A DNA stretch of 64,000 bases from the NCBI RefSeq assembly GCF_048548695.1, contig NZ_JBLYIF010000003.1. One strand, written 5' to 3'. This stretch comes from Neptuniibacter sp048548695. Lineage in GTDB: Bacteria > Pseudomonadota > Gammaproteobacteria > Pseudomonadales > Balneatricaceae. The notes beneath the pieces were generated by a model. It did not search any database, was not told the origin of the DNA, and saw only the letters and a program-made list of their open reading frames with translations. Made by a program: the position numbers and the translations under genes. Shown here in pieces: positions 1-9,312 of the stretch (its first letter is position 1; each line of letters opens with the position of its first letter).

Positions 1-180
1 CATGGTGTACGGGGCATGGAAGATATTCTACGCAACCCGATCTATGCCACCGGCCTGGGATTGTTACAGTACGCCAAACAGGACCGCAGTGGGCAGCCTC
101 CGGTGGTGGATGTCGCAGACTTGCCGGTCAAAGAAAATATTATTTTAAAACTTAAAACCTGGATTCAGAACAGTTTCTGA
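1..180 (+). CDS. ftsA: Cell division protein FtsA, C-terminal 59 residues (cut by window edge)
   Basis: The frame is open from base 1 to the TGA at 178-180. The visible peptide contains RNPIYATGLGLLQYAK and ends KTWIQNSF. This fits the end of FtsA, the actin-like ATPase that tethers FtsZ filaments to the inner membrane through a C-terminal amphipathic helix; the basic/hydrophobic last residues (LKLKTWIQNSF) match that role. ftsZ follows 87 bases later on the same strand, the standard ftsQ-ftsA-ftsZ order. The assignment rests on this short segment and on the context. The N-terminal part lies outside the window. Confidence 0.9.
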   Translation, partial: HGVRGMEDILRNPIYATGLGLLQYAKQDRSGQPPVVDVADLPVKENIILKLKTWIQNSF

Positions 181-267
181 AATCCGTGATGAAGATTTAA
201 TACCGCGCCGGAATGTAGTCGTAGGCGCACAACCTAAGTACCAAGCGTGTACTTAAAGGAGCTGGAG

Positions 268-1446
268 ATGTTCGAACTGATGGATAGCGTACCGCAGAAT
301 GCGGTAATCAAGGTGATAGGCATTGGCGGTGGCGGTGGTAATGCCGTACGTCATATGGAAAACGGCGATTTGGAAGGGGTAGAGTTTGTCTGTGCCAATA
401 CCGATGCGCAGGCCTTAAGCTCGATGCTAGCTCAAACAGTTCTGCAACTGGGCAATACCCTGACAAAGGGCCTGGGCGCTGGCGCCAATCCGGAAGTCGG
501 CCGTGAAGCCGCGATGGAAGATCGCGAACGCATTGCTCAGCTGTTGGATGGTGCCGATATGGTATTTATCACAGCGGGTATGGGCGGTGGAACCGGCACA
601 GGTGCGGCACCAATTGTTGCTCAGGTAGCGAAAGAACTCGGCATATTGACCGTCGCAGTTGTGACTAAGCCGTTCCCGTTTGAGGGGCGTAAGCGCATGA
701 GTATCGCGTTAGAAGGTATTAAGGAGCTACGCGAAAATGTGGATTCCTTGATTATTATTCCAAATGAAAAGCTCATGCAGGTGCTGGGTCGTAATTGCAC
801 CCTGCTCAACGCATTTGAGTCTGCTAATGATGTGCTCAAAGGGGCTGTTCAGGGTATTTCTGATCTGATTACCCGCCCGGGTATGATCAACGTCGACTTT
901 GCTGATGTGCGTACCGTGATGTCAGAAATGGGCATGGCGATGATGGGAACCGGTACTGCTATTGGCGAACATCGCGCGTCGGAAGCAGCGGAAAAAGCAA
1001 TTAAGAGTCCGTTGCTGGATAATGTTGACCTTAAAGGTGCCAGCGGCATCCTGGTGAATATTACGGCCGGGCTGGACCTTGGATTGGGTGAATTCACTGA
1101 GGTGGGTAACCTGGTAGAAGAGTACGCCTCAGAGAATGCCACGATCGTGATTGGCACAGTCATTGAGCCTGAACTTACCGATACCATCAAAGTTACAGTC
1201 GTGGCAACGGGTCTGGATAAAGCTGATGCGCCGGCAAAGCCGGTACCAGTGGCCGGTTCTGGCACTAAAAAAGCCGATGGATCACTGGATATGGCTCAAA
1301 TTGAACTGCCAACTATATTGCGCCGCAAAAAAAATGAGGCGCTGGATGGACCGGCAAGAACTGAAGCGTCAACAATGCAACAAACAGGCACGGAAGGTGA
1401 TAGTTATTTGGATATTCCAACTTTTCTGCGTCGACAGGCTGACTGA
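268..1446 (+). CDS. ftsZ: Cell division GTPase FtsZ
   Basis: Tubulin-like GTPase that polymerises into the cytoplasmic Z-ring. The start is the ATG at 268 behind AAAGGAG, giving the family N-terminus MFELMD; a GTG at 247 in frame has no good ribosome site. Of 392 residues, 18-25 hold the glycine-rich nucleotide loop and 106-112 the tubulin signature GGGTGTG. The T7 loop (NVDFADV, about residue 206) carries the aspartates that complete GTP hydrolysis in the neighbouring subunit. The C-terminal peptide DIPTFLRRQAD is the docking site for FtsA and ZipA, after a variable linker. Length is normal for the family. Confidence 0.98.
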   Translation: MFELMDSVPQNAVIKVIGIGGGGGNAVRHMENGDLEGVEFVCANTDAQALSSMLAQTVLQLGNTLTKGLGAGANPEVGREAAMEDRERIAQLLDGADMVFITAGMGGGTGTGAAPIVAQVAKELGILTVAVVTKPFPFEGRKRMSIALEGIKELRENVDSLIIIPNEKLMQVLGRNCTLLNAFESANDVLKGAVQGISDLITRPGMINVDFADVRTVMSEMGMAMMGTGTAIGEHRASEAAEKAIKSPLLDNVDLKGASGILVNITAGLDLGLGEFTEVGNLVEEYASENATIVIGTVIEPELTDTIKVTVVATGLDKADAPAKPVPVAGSGTKKADGSLDMAQIELPTILRRKKNEALDGPARTEASTMQQTGTEGDSYLDIPTFLRRQAD

Positions 1447-1526
1447 TGGGGCAGTTTGCTTGTTACGTAGGTAATATATTTGTTATCATCTGTCGCTAAT
1501 ATAGCCCTATTTTATCTGGCACAGGC

Positions 1527-2441
1527 ATGATCAAACAGAGAACGTTAAAAAACAGCATCAAAGCCACTGGTATCGGTTTGCATACCGGTCAGAAGGTATA
1601 TCTGACGCTGAAACCAGCACCAGTGAATACCGGAATCGTTTTCCGTCGTACTGATCTGGATCCGGCAGTCGAAATTTGTGCGCTTGCACACAATGTGTCA
1701 GACACTACCCTGTCCACCAATCTGGCTCAGGGTGATGTGCGGGTTGCTACGGTAGAACACTTGCTTTCCGCTATGGCCGGTTTGGGCATCGATAATGCTT
1801 ATATCGAATTGAGTGCCGAAGAAGTGCCGATCATGGACGGCAGTGCAGCACCCTTTGTCTTCCTGATTCAGTCCGCGGGTCTGGAAGAGCAGAATGCGCC
1901 CAAGCAGTTCATTCGCATCAAGAAAGAAGTTCAGGTCGAAATGGATGGCAAAACTGCCAGCTTTAAACCTTTTGATGGTTTTAAAGTTGGCTTTCGTATC
2001 GACTTTGATCACCCTGCATTCGACGGTCGGAAAATGGAAGCTAGCCTGGATTTTTCCAGCACCTCTTTTGTGAAAGAAGTGAGCCGGGCGCGTACCTTCG
2101 GTTTTATGAGCGATTATGAATATCTACGCTCTCAGAATTTGGCGCTGGGTGGCAGTTTTGACAACGCAATTGTTGTGGATGATTACCGGATTCTGAATGA
2201 AGATGGTCTGCGTTATGACGATGAATTTGTTAAGCATAAGGTACTGGATGCTGTGGGCGACTTGTACCTGCTCGGCAAAAGTTTGATTGGTGAGTTCTAC
2301 GGTAATAAATCCGGCCATCATTTGAACAACCGTTTGCTGCGTACTTTACTGGCGCAGGAAGATGCCTGGGAAATCGTGACATTTGAAGATGGTGCAGAAA
2401 ATGCGCCGATCTCTTATCAGCAGCCGGTTGCTGCTGTCTGA
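1527..2441 (+). CDS. lpxC: UDP-3-O-acyl-N-acetylglucosamine deacetylase LpxC
   Basis: Zinc amidase catalysing the committed step of lipid A synthesis in the cytoplasm, removing acetate from UDP-3-O-acyl-GlcNAc. Its 304 residues match the family. Zinc ligands are visible as His78 (VEHLL), His237 and Asp241 (KHKVLDAVGD); His264 (SGHHLNN) is the catalytic acid. It lies 80 bases after ftsZ, the usual place in gammaproteobacteria, and is closed by an intrinsic terminator at 2461. The C-terminal tail EDGAENAPISYQQPVAAV ends in small hydrophobic residues, as in homologues whose tails serve FtsH-dependent degradation; that control is an inference here. Confidence 0.97.
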   Translation: MIKQRTLKNSIKATGIGLHTGQKVYLTLKPAPVNTGIVFRRTDLDPAVEICALAHNVSDTTLSTNLAQGDVRVATVEHLLSAMAGLGIDNAYIELSAEEVPIMDGSAAPFVFLIQSAGLEEQNAPKQFIRIKKEVQVEMDGKTASFKPFDGFKVGFRIDFDHPAFDGRKMEASLDFSSTSFVKEVSRARTFGFMSDYEYLRSQNLALGGSFDNAIVVDDYRILNEDGLRYDDEFVKHKVLDAVGDLYLLGKSLIGEFYGNKSGHHLNNRLLRTLLAQEDAWEIVTFEDGAENAPISYQQPVAAV

Positions 2442-2460
2442 GAAAAATAAATATCTTAAA

Positions 2461-2487
2461 AGCCGAGCCCTGAGGGTTCGGCTTTTT
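2461..2487 (+). terminator. Intrinsic terminator after lpxC
   Basis: A 10-bp stem (AGCCGAGCCC / GGGTTCGGCT, one G-T wobble) with loop TGA is followed directly by six T. It separates the ftsZ-lpxC transcript from secA. Confidence 0.85.
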
Positions 2488-2670
2488 TGTTTCTACTGCT
2501 GGGGCGAAAGCTGAATGTTTTTGTTTCTGGACAAAGATCATCCCTTTGGATTCAAATTTTTGTCCCAATAAAGGTAGAATGCTGACTTTGTTTTGCTGCC
2601 GGGTGAGGGAGTTTTTTCCACCGAGCGAACAAGCAACCCGATAAGAATTCATACAAGGTGCCGGCGAAAA

Positions 2671-5412
2671 ATGCTGACAGGATTGTTTAAGAAAGTATTT
2701 GGTAGCAAGAATGATCGTGAGCTGAAGCGAATGGGGCGCACCGTTGCCACCATTAATGCGCTAGAAGCGGATTATGAAGCGTTAAGTCCAGAACAAATCA
2801 AGGAAAAAACCGCCGAGTTTAGACAGCGTCTGGCTGAGGGTGAAAAGCTCGACAGGCTGTTGCCTGAAGCTTTTGCATTGGCGCGTGAAGCATCCAAGCG
2901 CGTTATGGGTATGCGTCACTTCGATGTACAGATGATCGGTGGTATGGCGCTGAATGATGGCAAGGTTGCAGAGATGCGTACTGGTGAAGGTAAAACGCTC
3001 GTCGCTACCCTGGCCGCATACCTGAATGCACTGCCTGGTGAAGGTGTGCATGTTGTCACCGTCAACGACTACCTTGCCAGCCGAGATGCCGAGTGGATGC
3101 GTCCGCTGTACGAAGCGTTGGGCTTAACCGTTGGCGTCGTGCTCTCCGGGCAGCAAGCGGAGCAGAAACGTGCTGCTTATGCTGCAGACATTACTTACGG
3201 GACCAACAACGAGTTCGGTTTTGATTATCTGCGAGACAATATGGCGTTCAGCCTGAATGAAAAAGTTCAGCGCGATTTTAATTTTGCCATTGTCGATGAG
3301 GTGGATTCTATTCTGATCGACGAAGCGCGTACCCCGCTGATTATCTCGGGTCCTGCGGGTGACAGCTCAGAGCTGTATCGCACCGTCAATCAACTCATTC
3401 CGCAGCTGATACAGTTTGAAGGTGAAATTGATCCACAAGATGACAGTCAGGAAATTGCTGAACACTTCGCTGTTGATGAGAAAAACCGTACGGTAGAACT
3501 CACCGAGGCAGGCCACCAACTGGTGGAGGATTTGCTGATCAATGCGGGTCTGCTGACAGAGGGTGAGAGCTTGTATGCACCTCAGAATCTGAACCTGCTG
3601 CATCATATTCTGTCTGGCCTGCGAGCACACCACCTGTTCCAGCGCGATGTAGATTATATTGTCCAGAACAATGAGGTGGTGATTGTTGATGAGCACACTG
3701 GCCGAATCATGCCAGGCAGGCGCTGGTCTGAAGGTCTGCATCAGGCAGTAGAAGCTAAAGAAGGGGTGCATATTCAGAATGAAAGCCAGACTTTTGCGTC
3801 GACCACCTTCCAGAACTACTTCCGTTTGTATGAAAAGTTATCGGGTATGACGGGTACCGCGGATACAGAAGCATTCGAACTGCGTCAGATTTACGGTTTG
3901 GATGTGCTTGTTATTCCAACCAACAAACAGGTTACGCGAAAAGATTCGAATGACCTTATCTACATGACCATGGAAGAAAAGTACGAAGCGATTATCGAAG
4001 ATATTCGTGACTGCCAGGCGCGTAAACAGCCTGTATTGGTGGGTACTGCGTCGGTAGAGTCATCTGAGTTAATCTCATCTGCGCTGACTAAGCAGAAGAT
4101 TACCCATAATGTACTGAATGCCAAAAACCACGCGGGTGAAGCAACCATTATCGCGGATGCGGGTCGTCCCGGTGCGGTGACGATTGCTACCAATATGGCA
4201 GGTCGTGGTACCGATATTGTGTTAGGCGGTAAGCTCGAAGCTGAACTGGCGGCATTGGACAATCCATCTGAAGCACAAATTGCTGAAATTAAGGCTGACT
4301 GGGTGCAACGTAACCAGTTGGTATTGGATAGCGGTGGTTTGCATATTATTGGTACTGAGCGCCATGAGTCCCGGCGTATCGATAACCAGCTGCGTGGTCG
4401 TGCAGGCCGTCAGGGTGATCCAGGGTCTTCGCGTTTTTATCTGTCGCTGGAAGATGATTTGATGCGGATTTTTGCTTCCGATCGTGTCCGTCAGTTGATG
4501 CAGGCGCTGGGGATGGAGCGTGGTGAAGCGATCGAGCATAAAATGGTCAGCAATGCGATTGAAAAAGCCCAGCGTAAAGTTGAGGGGCGTAACTTCGATA
4601 TTCGTAAATCGTTGCTGGAATATGATGATGTCGCCAATGATCAACGTAGCGTGATTTATGGGCAGCGCAATGAACTCATGGCGACTGAAGATATTTCCGA
4701 TACTGTTATTGCCGTTCGCGAAGAAGTAGTCGATAACAAAATTTGTGAATTTATCCCGCCACAGAGCCTTGAAGAACAGTGGGATGTGGCAGGATTGGAA
4801 AAAGCTCTGGAAACCGATTTTGCGGTGGCTTTGCCGTTACAGGCGTGGCTCGATAATGATGACTCTCTGCATGAGGAAACGCTGAAACAGAAGATTCAGG
4901 ACTCCATAGCAGATGTTTATCAGCAGAAAGAGGCGCAGGTCGGGGTTGATACTCTGCGCAACTTCGAGAAGCAGGTAATGCTGCAGGTTCTCGATACTCT
5001 TTGGAAAGAGCACCTGCAAACCATGGATCATCTGCGTCAGGGGATTCATCTACGCGGATATGGTCAGAAAAATCCGAAACAGGAATACAAGCGTGAAGCC
5101 TTTATATTGTTCCAGGAGCTGCTGGAAAATATTAAACGTGATGTGATTCGTATTCTGAGTCACGTTCAGGTTCAGCAACCTGAGCAGGTTGAAGCGTTGG
5201 AGCAGCAGCGTCGAGAGCAGGCTGCACAACAGAAAATGGATTTCACGCATGCCCAGAGCAGTGGTATGTCTGAAGATGGCGTTGCTGATGAACAGCAAGC
5301 GGCGTCAGCGGACACTCCGTTTGTGCGTGAAGATCGGAAAGTCGGCCGTAATGAACCATGCCCTTGTGGCTCGGGTAAAAAATACAAACAGTGTCATGGC
5401 CAGTTAAGTTAA
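2671..5412 (+). CDS. secA: Preprotein translocase motor ATPase SecA
   Basis: ATPase that drives unfolded preproteins through SecYEG. The ATG at 2671 gives the canonical N-terminus MLTGLFKKVFG; the in-frame extension back to 2593 is not conserved-looking. The 913 residues include Walker A GEGKT at 105-109, the DEVDSILIDEA Walker B-type segment, the helicase motif NMAGRGTDI, and QLRGRAGRQGD. The C-terminal zinc module has Cys897, Cys899, Cys908 and His909 (PCPCGSGKKYKQCHG), which binds SecB and phospholipid. No secM-like gene is visible in the 183 bases after the lpxC terminator. Confidence 0.98.
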   Translation: MLTGLFKKVFGSKNDRELKRMGRTVATINALEADYEALSPEQIKEKTAEFRQRLAEGEKLDRLLPEAFALAREASKRVMGMRHFDVQMIGGMALNDGKVAEMRTGEGKTLVATLAAYLNALPGEGVHVVTVNDYLASRDAEWMRPLYEALGLTVGVVLSGQQAEQKRAAYAADITYGTNNEFGFDYLRDNMAFSLNEKVQRDFNFAIVDEVDSILIDEARTPLIISGPAGDSSELYRTVNQLIPQLIQFEGEIDPQDDSQEIAEHFAVDEKNRTVELTEAGHQLVEDLLINAGLLTEGESLYAPQNLNLLHHILSGLRAHHLFQRDVDYIVQNNEVVIVDEHTGRIMPGRRWSEGLHQAVEAKEGVHIQNESQTFASTTFQNYFRLYEKLSGMTGTADTEAFELRQIYGLDVLVIPTNKQVTRKDSNDLIYMTMEEKYEAIIEDIRDCQARKQPVLVGTASVESSELISSALTKQKITHNVLNAKNHAGEATIIADAGRPGAVTIATNMAGRGTDIVLGGKLEAELAALDNPSEAQIAEIKADWVQRNQLVLDSGGLHIIGTERHESRRIDNQLRGRAGRQGDPGSSRFYLSLEDDLMRIFASDRVRQLMQALGMERGEAIEHKMVSNAIEKAQRKVEGRNFDIRKSLLEYDDVANDQRSVIYGQRNELMATEDISDTVIAVREEVVDNKICEFIPPQSLEEQWDVAGLEKALETDFAVALPLQAWLDNDDSLHEETLKQKIQDSIADVYQQKEAQVGVDTLRNFEKQVMLQVLDTLWKEHLQTMDHLRQGIHLRGYGQKNPKQEYKREAFILFQELLENIKRDVIRILSHVQVQQPEQVEALEQQRREQAAQQKMDFTHAQSSGMSEDGVADEQQAASADTPFVREDRKVGRNEPCPCGSGKKYKQCHGQLS

Positions 5413-5434
5413 ATTAGCGGTCAGTTTTATGTCT

Positions 5435-5458
5435 GAAAGCAGCCCTGGGCTGCTTTCT
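5435..5458 (+). terminator. Hairpin after secA
   Basis: A perfect inverted repeat, GAAAGCAGCCC / GGGCTGCTTTC, with a TTCTTG run after it. It lies between the secA stop and the argJ start, and argues against starting argJ at the upstream ATG at 5429, which would place the hairpin inside the gene. Confidence 0.7.
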
Positions 5459-5479
5459 TGCTTTGATGAGGTAATGTTT

Positions 5480-6697
5480 ATGGCAGTAGGCCCCGATACG
5501 CTTCCCATGCTTTATCCAGTAGCCGGTTTTCGTTTGGGTATCGCCTCGGCGGGCATCAAAAAGCCGGGACGTAAAGATGTTGTGGTGATGGAGCTTGCAG
5601 AGGGCGCCACTGTGGCGGGGGTGTTTACCACCAATGCGTTTTGTGCCGCCCCCGTCACACTGTGTAAAAAACATATGTCCCAGGTAGCGAGTCGCTATTT
5701 GCTGGTGAATACCGGCAATGCTAATGCCGGTACAGGGCAGCAGGGAATGCTGGATGCGCAAGCTTCCTGTCAGGCATTAGCGCAGTTGACAGGGCAGCCG
5801 GTTGCGTCTGTGTTGCCTTTTTCTACCGGTGTGATTGGTGAAAAGTTACCGGTCGATAAAATTATTGCGGCTCTGCCTGCGGCGCTGGAAGGATTGTCTG
5901 AGACTAACTGGGAGCAAGCTGCGACAGGTATCATGACCACAGATACGCGGCCTAAAGCGGCTTCTATTCAGTTTGAATGGCAGGGCAAGACGATTACCCT
6001 TACGGGTATCAGCAAAGGGGCCGGCATGATTAAGCCGAATATGGCGACAATGCTAGGTTATGCTGCCACTGATGCAGCAGTGAGCCAGGAGTTGCTGCAA
6101 TGCTTGTTGCGTGAGTCAGCAGAAAAAAGCTTTAACCGAATTACGATTGACAGTGATACGTCCACTAATGACGCGTGTATGCTCGTGGCAACGGGTGCTG
6201 TGGGGGTTGAAGTCAGTGAAGCCAATCCAGCATTACTGGCGTTATTCCGGAAGCATTTACAGGCCCTGATGTTACAACTTGCCCATGCGATTGTGCGCGA
6301 TGGCGAAGGTGCGACTAAGTTTGTCACAGTTCAGATTGACGCTGCTGCGACTACCCAGGAAGCGCTGGATACTGCCTATGCCATTGCGCATTCGCCCTTG
6401 GTGAAAACCGCGTTGTTTGCATCAGATCCGAACTGGGGGCGAATCCTGGCCGTGGTAGGTCGAGCAGGCTTGCAGGATCTGGATGTCGATCAGCTTGAAA
6501 TCTATCTGGGCGATGTATGCATTGTACGTGATGGTGGTCGTGCTGCTGAATACACTGAGTCCGCCGGTCAGGCCGTAATGAATGGCGAAGAGATTACTAT
6601 TCGAGTTGTACTGAACCGCGGCACTATTACAGAAACGGTTTGGACTACAGACTTGTCCCATGATTATGTCAGTATCAATGCTGACTATCGTAGTTAA
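5480..6697 (+). CDS. argJ: Glutamate N-acetyltransferase / ornithine acetyltransferase ArgJ
   Basis: Moves the acetyl group from N-acetylornithine to glutamate (cyclic arginine pathway) and, in bifunctional forms, also acetylates glutamate from acetyl-CoA. ArgJ cleaves itself before a threonine that becomes the N-terminal nucleophile: KPNMAT-ML places it at Thr190 of 405 residues. The start at 5480 (MAVGP) has a GAGG site eight bases upstream and matches related N-termini. Other typical segments are GIASAGIKKPGRKD, STGVIGE and DPNWGRIL. Whether it is mono- or bifunctional cannot be read from sequence alone. The Nudix gene follows after 20 bases, probably in the same transcript. Confidence 0.96.
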   Translation: MAVGPDTLPMLYPVAGFRLGIASAGIKKPGRKDVVVMELAEGATVAGVFTTNAFCAAPVTLCKKHMSQVASRYLLVNTGNANAGTGQQGMLDAQASCQALAQLTGQPVASVLPFSTGVIGEKLPVDKIIAALPAALEGLSETNWEQAATGIMTTDTRPKAASIQFEWQGKTITLTGISKGAGMIKPNMATMLGYAATDAAVSQELLQCLLRESAEKSFNRITIDSDTSTNDACMLVATGAVGVEVSEANPALLALFRKHLQALMLQLAHAIVRDGEGATKFVTVQIDAAATTQEALDTAYAIAHSPLVKTALFASDPNWGRILAVVGRAGLQDLDVDQLEIYLGDVCIVRDGGRAAEYTESAGQAVMNGEEITIRVVLNRGTITETVWTTDLSHDYVSINADYRS

Positions 6698-6717
6698 CAG
6701 CTGGCAGTAAGCGTGTA

Positions 6718-7644
6718 ATGAAACAGATCCACGTCGCGGCGGGTGTCGTCAAAAATGCTCAGGGGGCAATTCTTCTGGCTCGCCGTCCTGTAGATAAACA
6801 TCAGGGCGGTTTGTGGGAGTTTCCCGGTGGCAAAGTCGAGCCTGGTGAATCTGCTCAAGCAGCGCTGGCAAGGGAGTTGGCTGAAGAGGTGGGTATTGAC
6901 ATAACTGCCAGTCGCCCACTGATACAGGTTGCACATCGTTATCCAGATAAATCAGTGTTACTGGATGTGTTTTTAGTGACCGGTTTTTCTGGTGAGGCGA
7001 GGGGTTGTGAAGGCCAGGCGATTTGCTGGACTGAGCCTGAAAATTTACACCAATTTGAATTTCCGGCTGCCAATACACCGATTGTGGCGGCCTGTCAGTT
7101 ACCAAACAGGTTACTTATTACGGGTGATGTAGCTTCACCGCAACGCTGTCTGAGGCAAGTCGAAAGTGCGTTTTCCCGGGGGGTTGGAGCGGTTATGCTG
7201 CGCACCGCTCACCCGGATAGAATCGAAATTGCCGCGGAATTGCAGTTGCTGTGTCGGCAACAGCATAAGTTATTTATCCTGAATGGTTCTGTGGCAGAAG
7301 CTGAAATGCTTGGTGTTACTGCATTGCATTTGAATAGCCAGCGATTAGGCGAAATTTCTGGTCGAGATGCCTTTGCCGGGCAGTGGTTGAGTGCGTCTTG
7401 TCATAGCCCTGAAGAATTGCGGCTGGCCGCAGAAAAGGGGATGGATTTTGCGCTGTTATCGCCGGTCATGCAGACTGCATCACATCCCGAGGTTGCCCCG
7501 GTGGGGTGGCAGCAATTTTCAGACTGGACCCAATCCTGTGCCATGCCGGTCTTCGCGCTCGGTGGCCTGCATGAAGCAGACCTTGATGTCGCATACCACC
7601 ATGGTGCTCAGGGTATTGCCGCTATCAGTGCTTGGTGGGATTAA
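6718..7644 (+). CDS. Nudix hydrolase (MutT-like) fused to thiamine-phosphate-synthase-like domain
   Basis: Two-domain protein of 308 residues. Residues 1-128 are a Nudix domain with the box at 37-59 (GGKVEPGES...RELAEEVG), the Mg-binding helix that in MutT hydrolyses 8-oxo-dGTP to keep it out of DNA. Residues 130-308 resemble the TMP-TenI barrel of ThiE: RLLITGDV, GAVMLR, LLSPVMQTASHP, FALGGL. The same fusion occurs beside argJ or secA in pseudomonads and is usually annotated as mutT. The function of the barrel is not established from sequence. The last 20 bases overlap the convergent yacG gene. Confidence 0.9.
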   Translation: MKQIHVAAGVVKNAQGAILLARRPVDKHQGGLWEFPGGKVEPGESAQAALARELAEEVGIDITASRPLIQVAHRYPDKSVLLDVFLVTGFSGEARGCEGQAICWTEPENLHQFEFPAANTPIVAACQLPNRLLITGDVASPQRCLRQVESAFSRGVGAVMLRTAHPDRIEIAAELQLLCRQQHKLFILNGSVAEAEMLGVTALHLNSQRLGEISGRDAFAGQWLSASCHSPEELRLAAEKGMDFALLSPVMQTASHPEVAPVGWQQFSDWTQSCAMPVFALGGLHEADLDVAYHHGAQGIAAISAWWD

Positions 7645-7849
7645 GCGGCACCTGTTGCTCAAAATCTTCTGCTTCAGAACTGCTTTGGTCACTGTTGCCA
7701 ACCGTCGGAATTTGGTATTCCTCATTGGCCCAAGCACCCAAATCAATGAGCTTGCAGCGCTCACAGCAGAAAGGGCGAAAAGGGTTATCTGTGGTCCAAA
7801 GTGATTTCTTGCCACAGCTGGGGCAATTGACATGTGGCTTACTGCTCAT
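7625..7849 (-). CDS. yacG: DNA gyrase inhibitor YacG (zinc-binding)
   Basis: Small zinc protein of 74 residues. The four cysteine ligands are visible as CPSCGKK near the N-terminus and FCCERCKLIDLGAW twenty residues later. YacG binds GyrB and blocks DNA binding by gyrase in E. coli. The acidic C-terminal tail (SSSEAEDFEQQ) is family-typical. It ends the leftward transcript pilB-pilC-pilD-coaE-yacG, three bases after coaE, and overlaps the end of the convergent Nudix gene by 20 bases. Confidence 0.93.
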   Translation of the reverse strand: MSSKPHVNCPSCGKKSLWTTDNPFRPFCCERCKLIDLGAWANEEYQIPTVGNSDQSSSEAEDFEQQVPLNPTKH

Positions 7850-7852
7850 AGC

Positions 7853-8464
7853 TTAACTGCTGTCCTTGAGTTGTTGGTTTAATACTGACATCAGGCGCTG
7901 AATTTCGTTGGCAAGATCTGTTTTATCACCCGAATTATCAAGGATAAAGTCTGCTTTGTCGCAACGTGCATGCCGTGGCATCTGAGCCGCAATAATAGCA
8001 CGTACTTGGGCTTCTGAATTTTCGTCCCGTTGCATTGTACGCTGGAGTTGCAGGTTTTCCGGCAGATCAACGACCACAATGTAATCGGTCAAAGTATGCT
8101 GATCCGTCTCTAATAATAACGGTGAGCTGAGTACATTAAAGCTGTCTGTGGGGTTTGCCAGTAACTGGACGATTCGCTGGCGAATTAATGGATGCAGTAG
8201 CTTTTCAAGCCAAGTGCGCTCAGCAGGGTCAGCAAAAATAATCTGTCGCAGGGCGGGGCGGTTTAGTTCGCCTGTTTTGTCGAGTATGGATGGGCCAAAG
8301 TGCCGGGTTATTTGCTGCAGGCCAAAGCTGCCCGGAATCACAACTTCCCGCGCTACGACATCGGCATCAACAATTGATATGCCCAGTGCCTGCAAATGAT
8401 CCGATACTGCAGTTTTCCCGCTGCCTATACCGCCGGTCAGGCCAACTACAAATGGACTTTTCAT
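7853..8464 (-). CDS. coaE: Dephospho-CoA kinase CoaE
   Basis: Phosphorylates the 3'-hydroxyl of dephospho-CoA, the last step of coenzyme A synthesis. The P-loop GLTGGIGSGKT is at residues 8-18 of 203, and LGISIVDADVVAREVV is the typical substrate-binding segment. Length is normal. It lies two bases after pilD and three before yacG, so translation is likely coupled; the linkage to pilus genes is conserved in pseudomonads and relatives. Confidence 0.96.
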   Translation of the reverse strand: MKSPFVVGLTGGIGSGKTAVSDHLQALGISIVDADVVAREVVIPGSFGLQQITRHFGPSILDKTGELNRPALRQIIFADPAERTWLEKLLHPLIRQRIVQLLANPTDSFNVLSSPLLLETDQHTLTDYIVVVDLPENLQLQRTMQRDENSEAQVRAIIAAQMPRHARCDKADFILDNSGDKTDLANEIQRLMSVLNQQLKDSS

Positions 8465-8466
8465 AC

Positions 8467-9309
8467 TCAGAATCCGGCAAATTGCAGATAACTGCCGGTG
8501 ATCTTGTCACCCCATAACAAAGCAACCCAGCCGGCAATTGCCAGGTAAGGTCCAAAGGGTAGTGGTTGCTGGTGCTCATGACGTTTGCAGACAACCAACG
8601 CGATGCCTAAAACGGCGCCAACTAATGAGCTGAGTAGAATAATCAGGGGGAGTTGGGCGATACCTGCCCATGCGCCCAGCGCGGCAAGCAGTTTGAAGTC
8701 GCCATAACCCATGCCTTCTTTGCCGGTGAGTAATTTAAACCCCCAAAATACGGCCCAGAGGGACAGATAACCAGCCGCCGCACCCCAGATTGCACTTTCC
8801 AACGCGGTAAATAAGCCGGTGGTATTAATTAGCAGTCCCAGCCATAAAAGGGGTAGAGTCAGATTGTCAGGTAATAGTTGATGATCAATATCAATAAAGA
8901 TCAGACACAGTAAAACCCAGCTAAAAACGATCAAAGCAAGAGTTTGAAACGTGAGTCCGTACAGATAAAACAGGCCGCAGCCGAGTGCGGCGGTAAATAG
9001 CTCTATCAATGGATAGCGAACCGAAATACCCGTTTTACAATTGCTGCACTTACCGCCGAGAAAGAGGTAGCTAATGATGGGAATATTTTCGTACCAGCGG
9101 ATCTGATGGTTACAGGTTGGGCAGCGAGATGCGGGAATGGCCAAATTCAGGCAGTCGGTTGGTTCTACTCCGGTACGTGCTGCTTCCCATTCCCGCTCCA
9201 GCATCAAGGGGACGCGATGAATGACGACATTTAGGAAGCTGCCTACCGCCAGCGAAAAAATACCGACAGCAGACAGTAATAGCCAAAAAGAGGTTGAATC
9301 TGACAGCAT
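8467..9309 (-). CDS. pilD: Type IV prepilin peptidase / N-methyltransferase PilD
   Basis: Inner-membrane aspartic protease that removes the prepilin leader before Phe and methylates the new N-terminus. The 280 residues contain the cytoplasmic zinc-type cysteine pairs CPTC and CSNC, then multiple membrane helices. The catalytic aspartates sit in FIDIDHQLLPD and GMGYGDFKLLAALGAW, the GxGD family signature. It is the third gene of the leftward pilB-pilC-pilD unit, three bases after pilC. Its direct substrate is likely PilA at 12592, and probably type II secretion pseudopilins encoded elsewhere. Confidence 0.97.
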   Translation of the reverse strand: MLSDSTSFWLLLSAVGIFSLAVGSFLNVVIHRVPLMLEREWEAARTGVEPTDCLNLAIPASRCPTCNHQIRWYENIPIISYLFLGGKCSNCKTGISVRYPLIELFTAALGCGLFYLYGLTFQTLALIVFSWVLLCLIFIDIDHQLLPDNLTLPLLWLGLLINTTGLFTALESAIWGAAAGYLSLWAVFWGFKLLTGKEGMGYGDFKLLAALGAWAGIAQLPLIILLSSLVGAVLGIALVVCKRHEHQQPLPFGPYLAIAGWVALLWGDKITGSYLQFAGF

Positions 9310-9312
9310 TAA

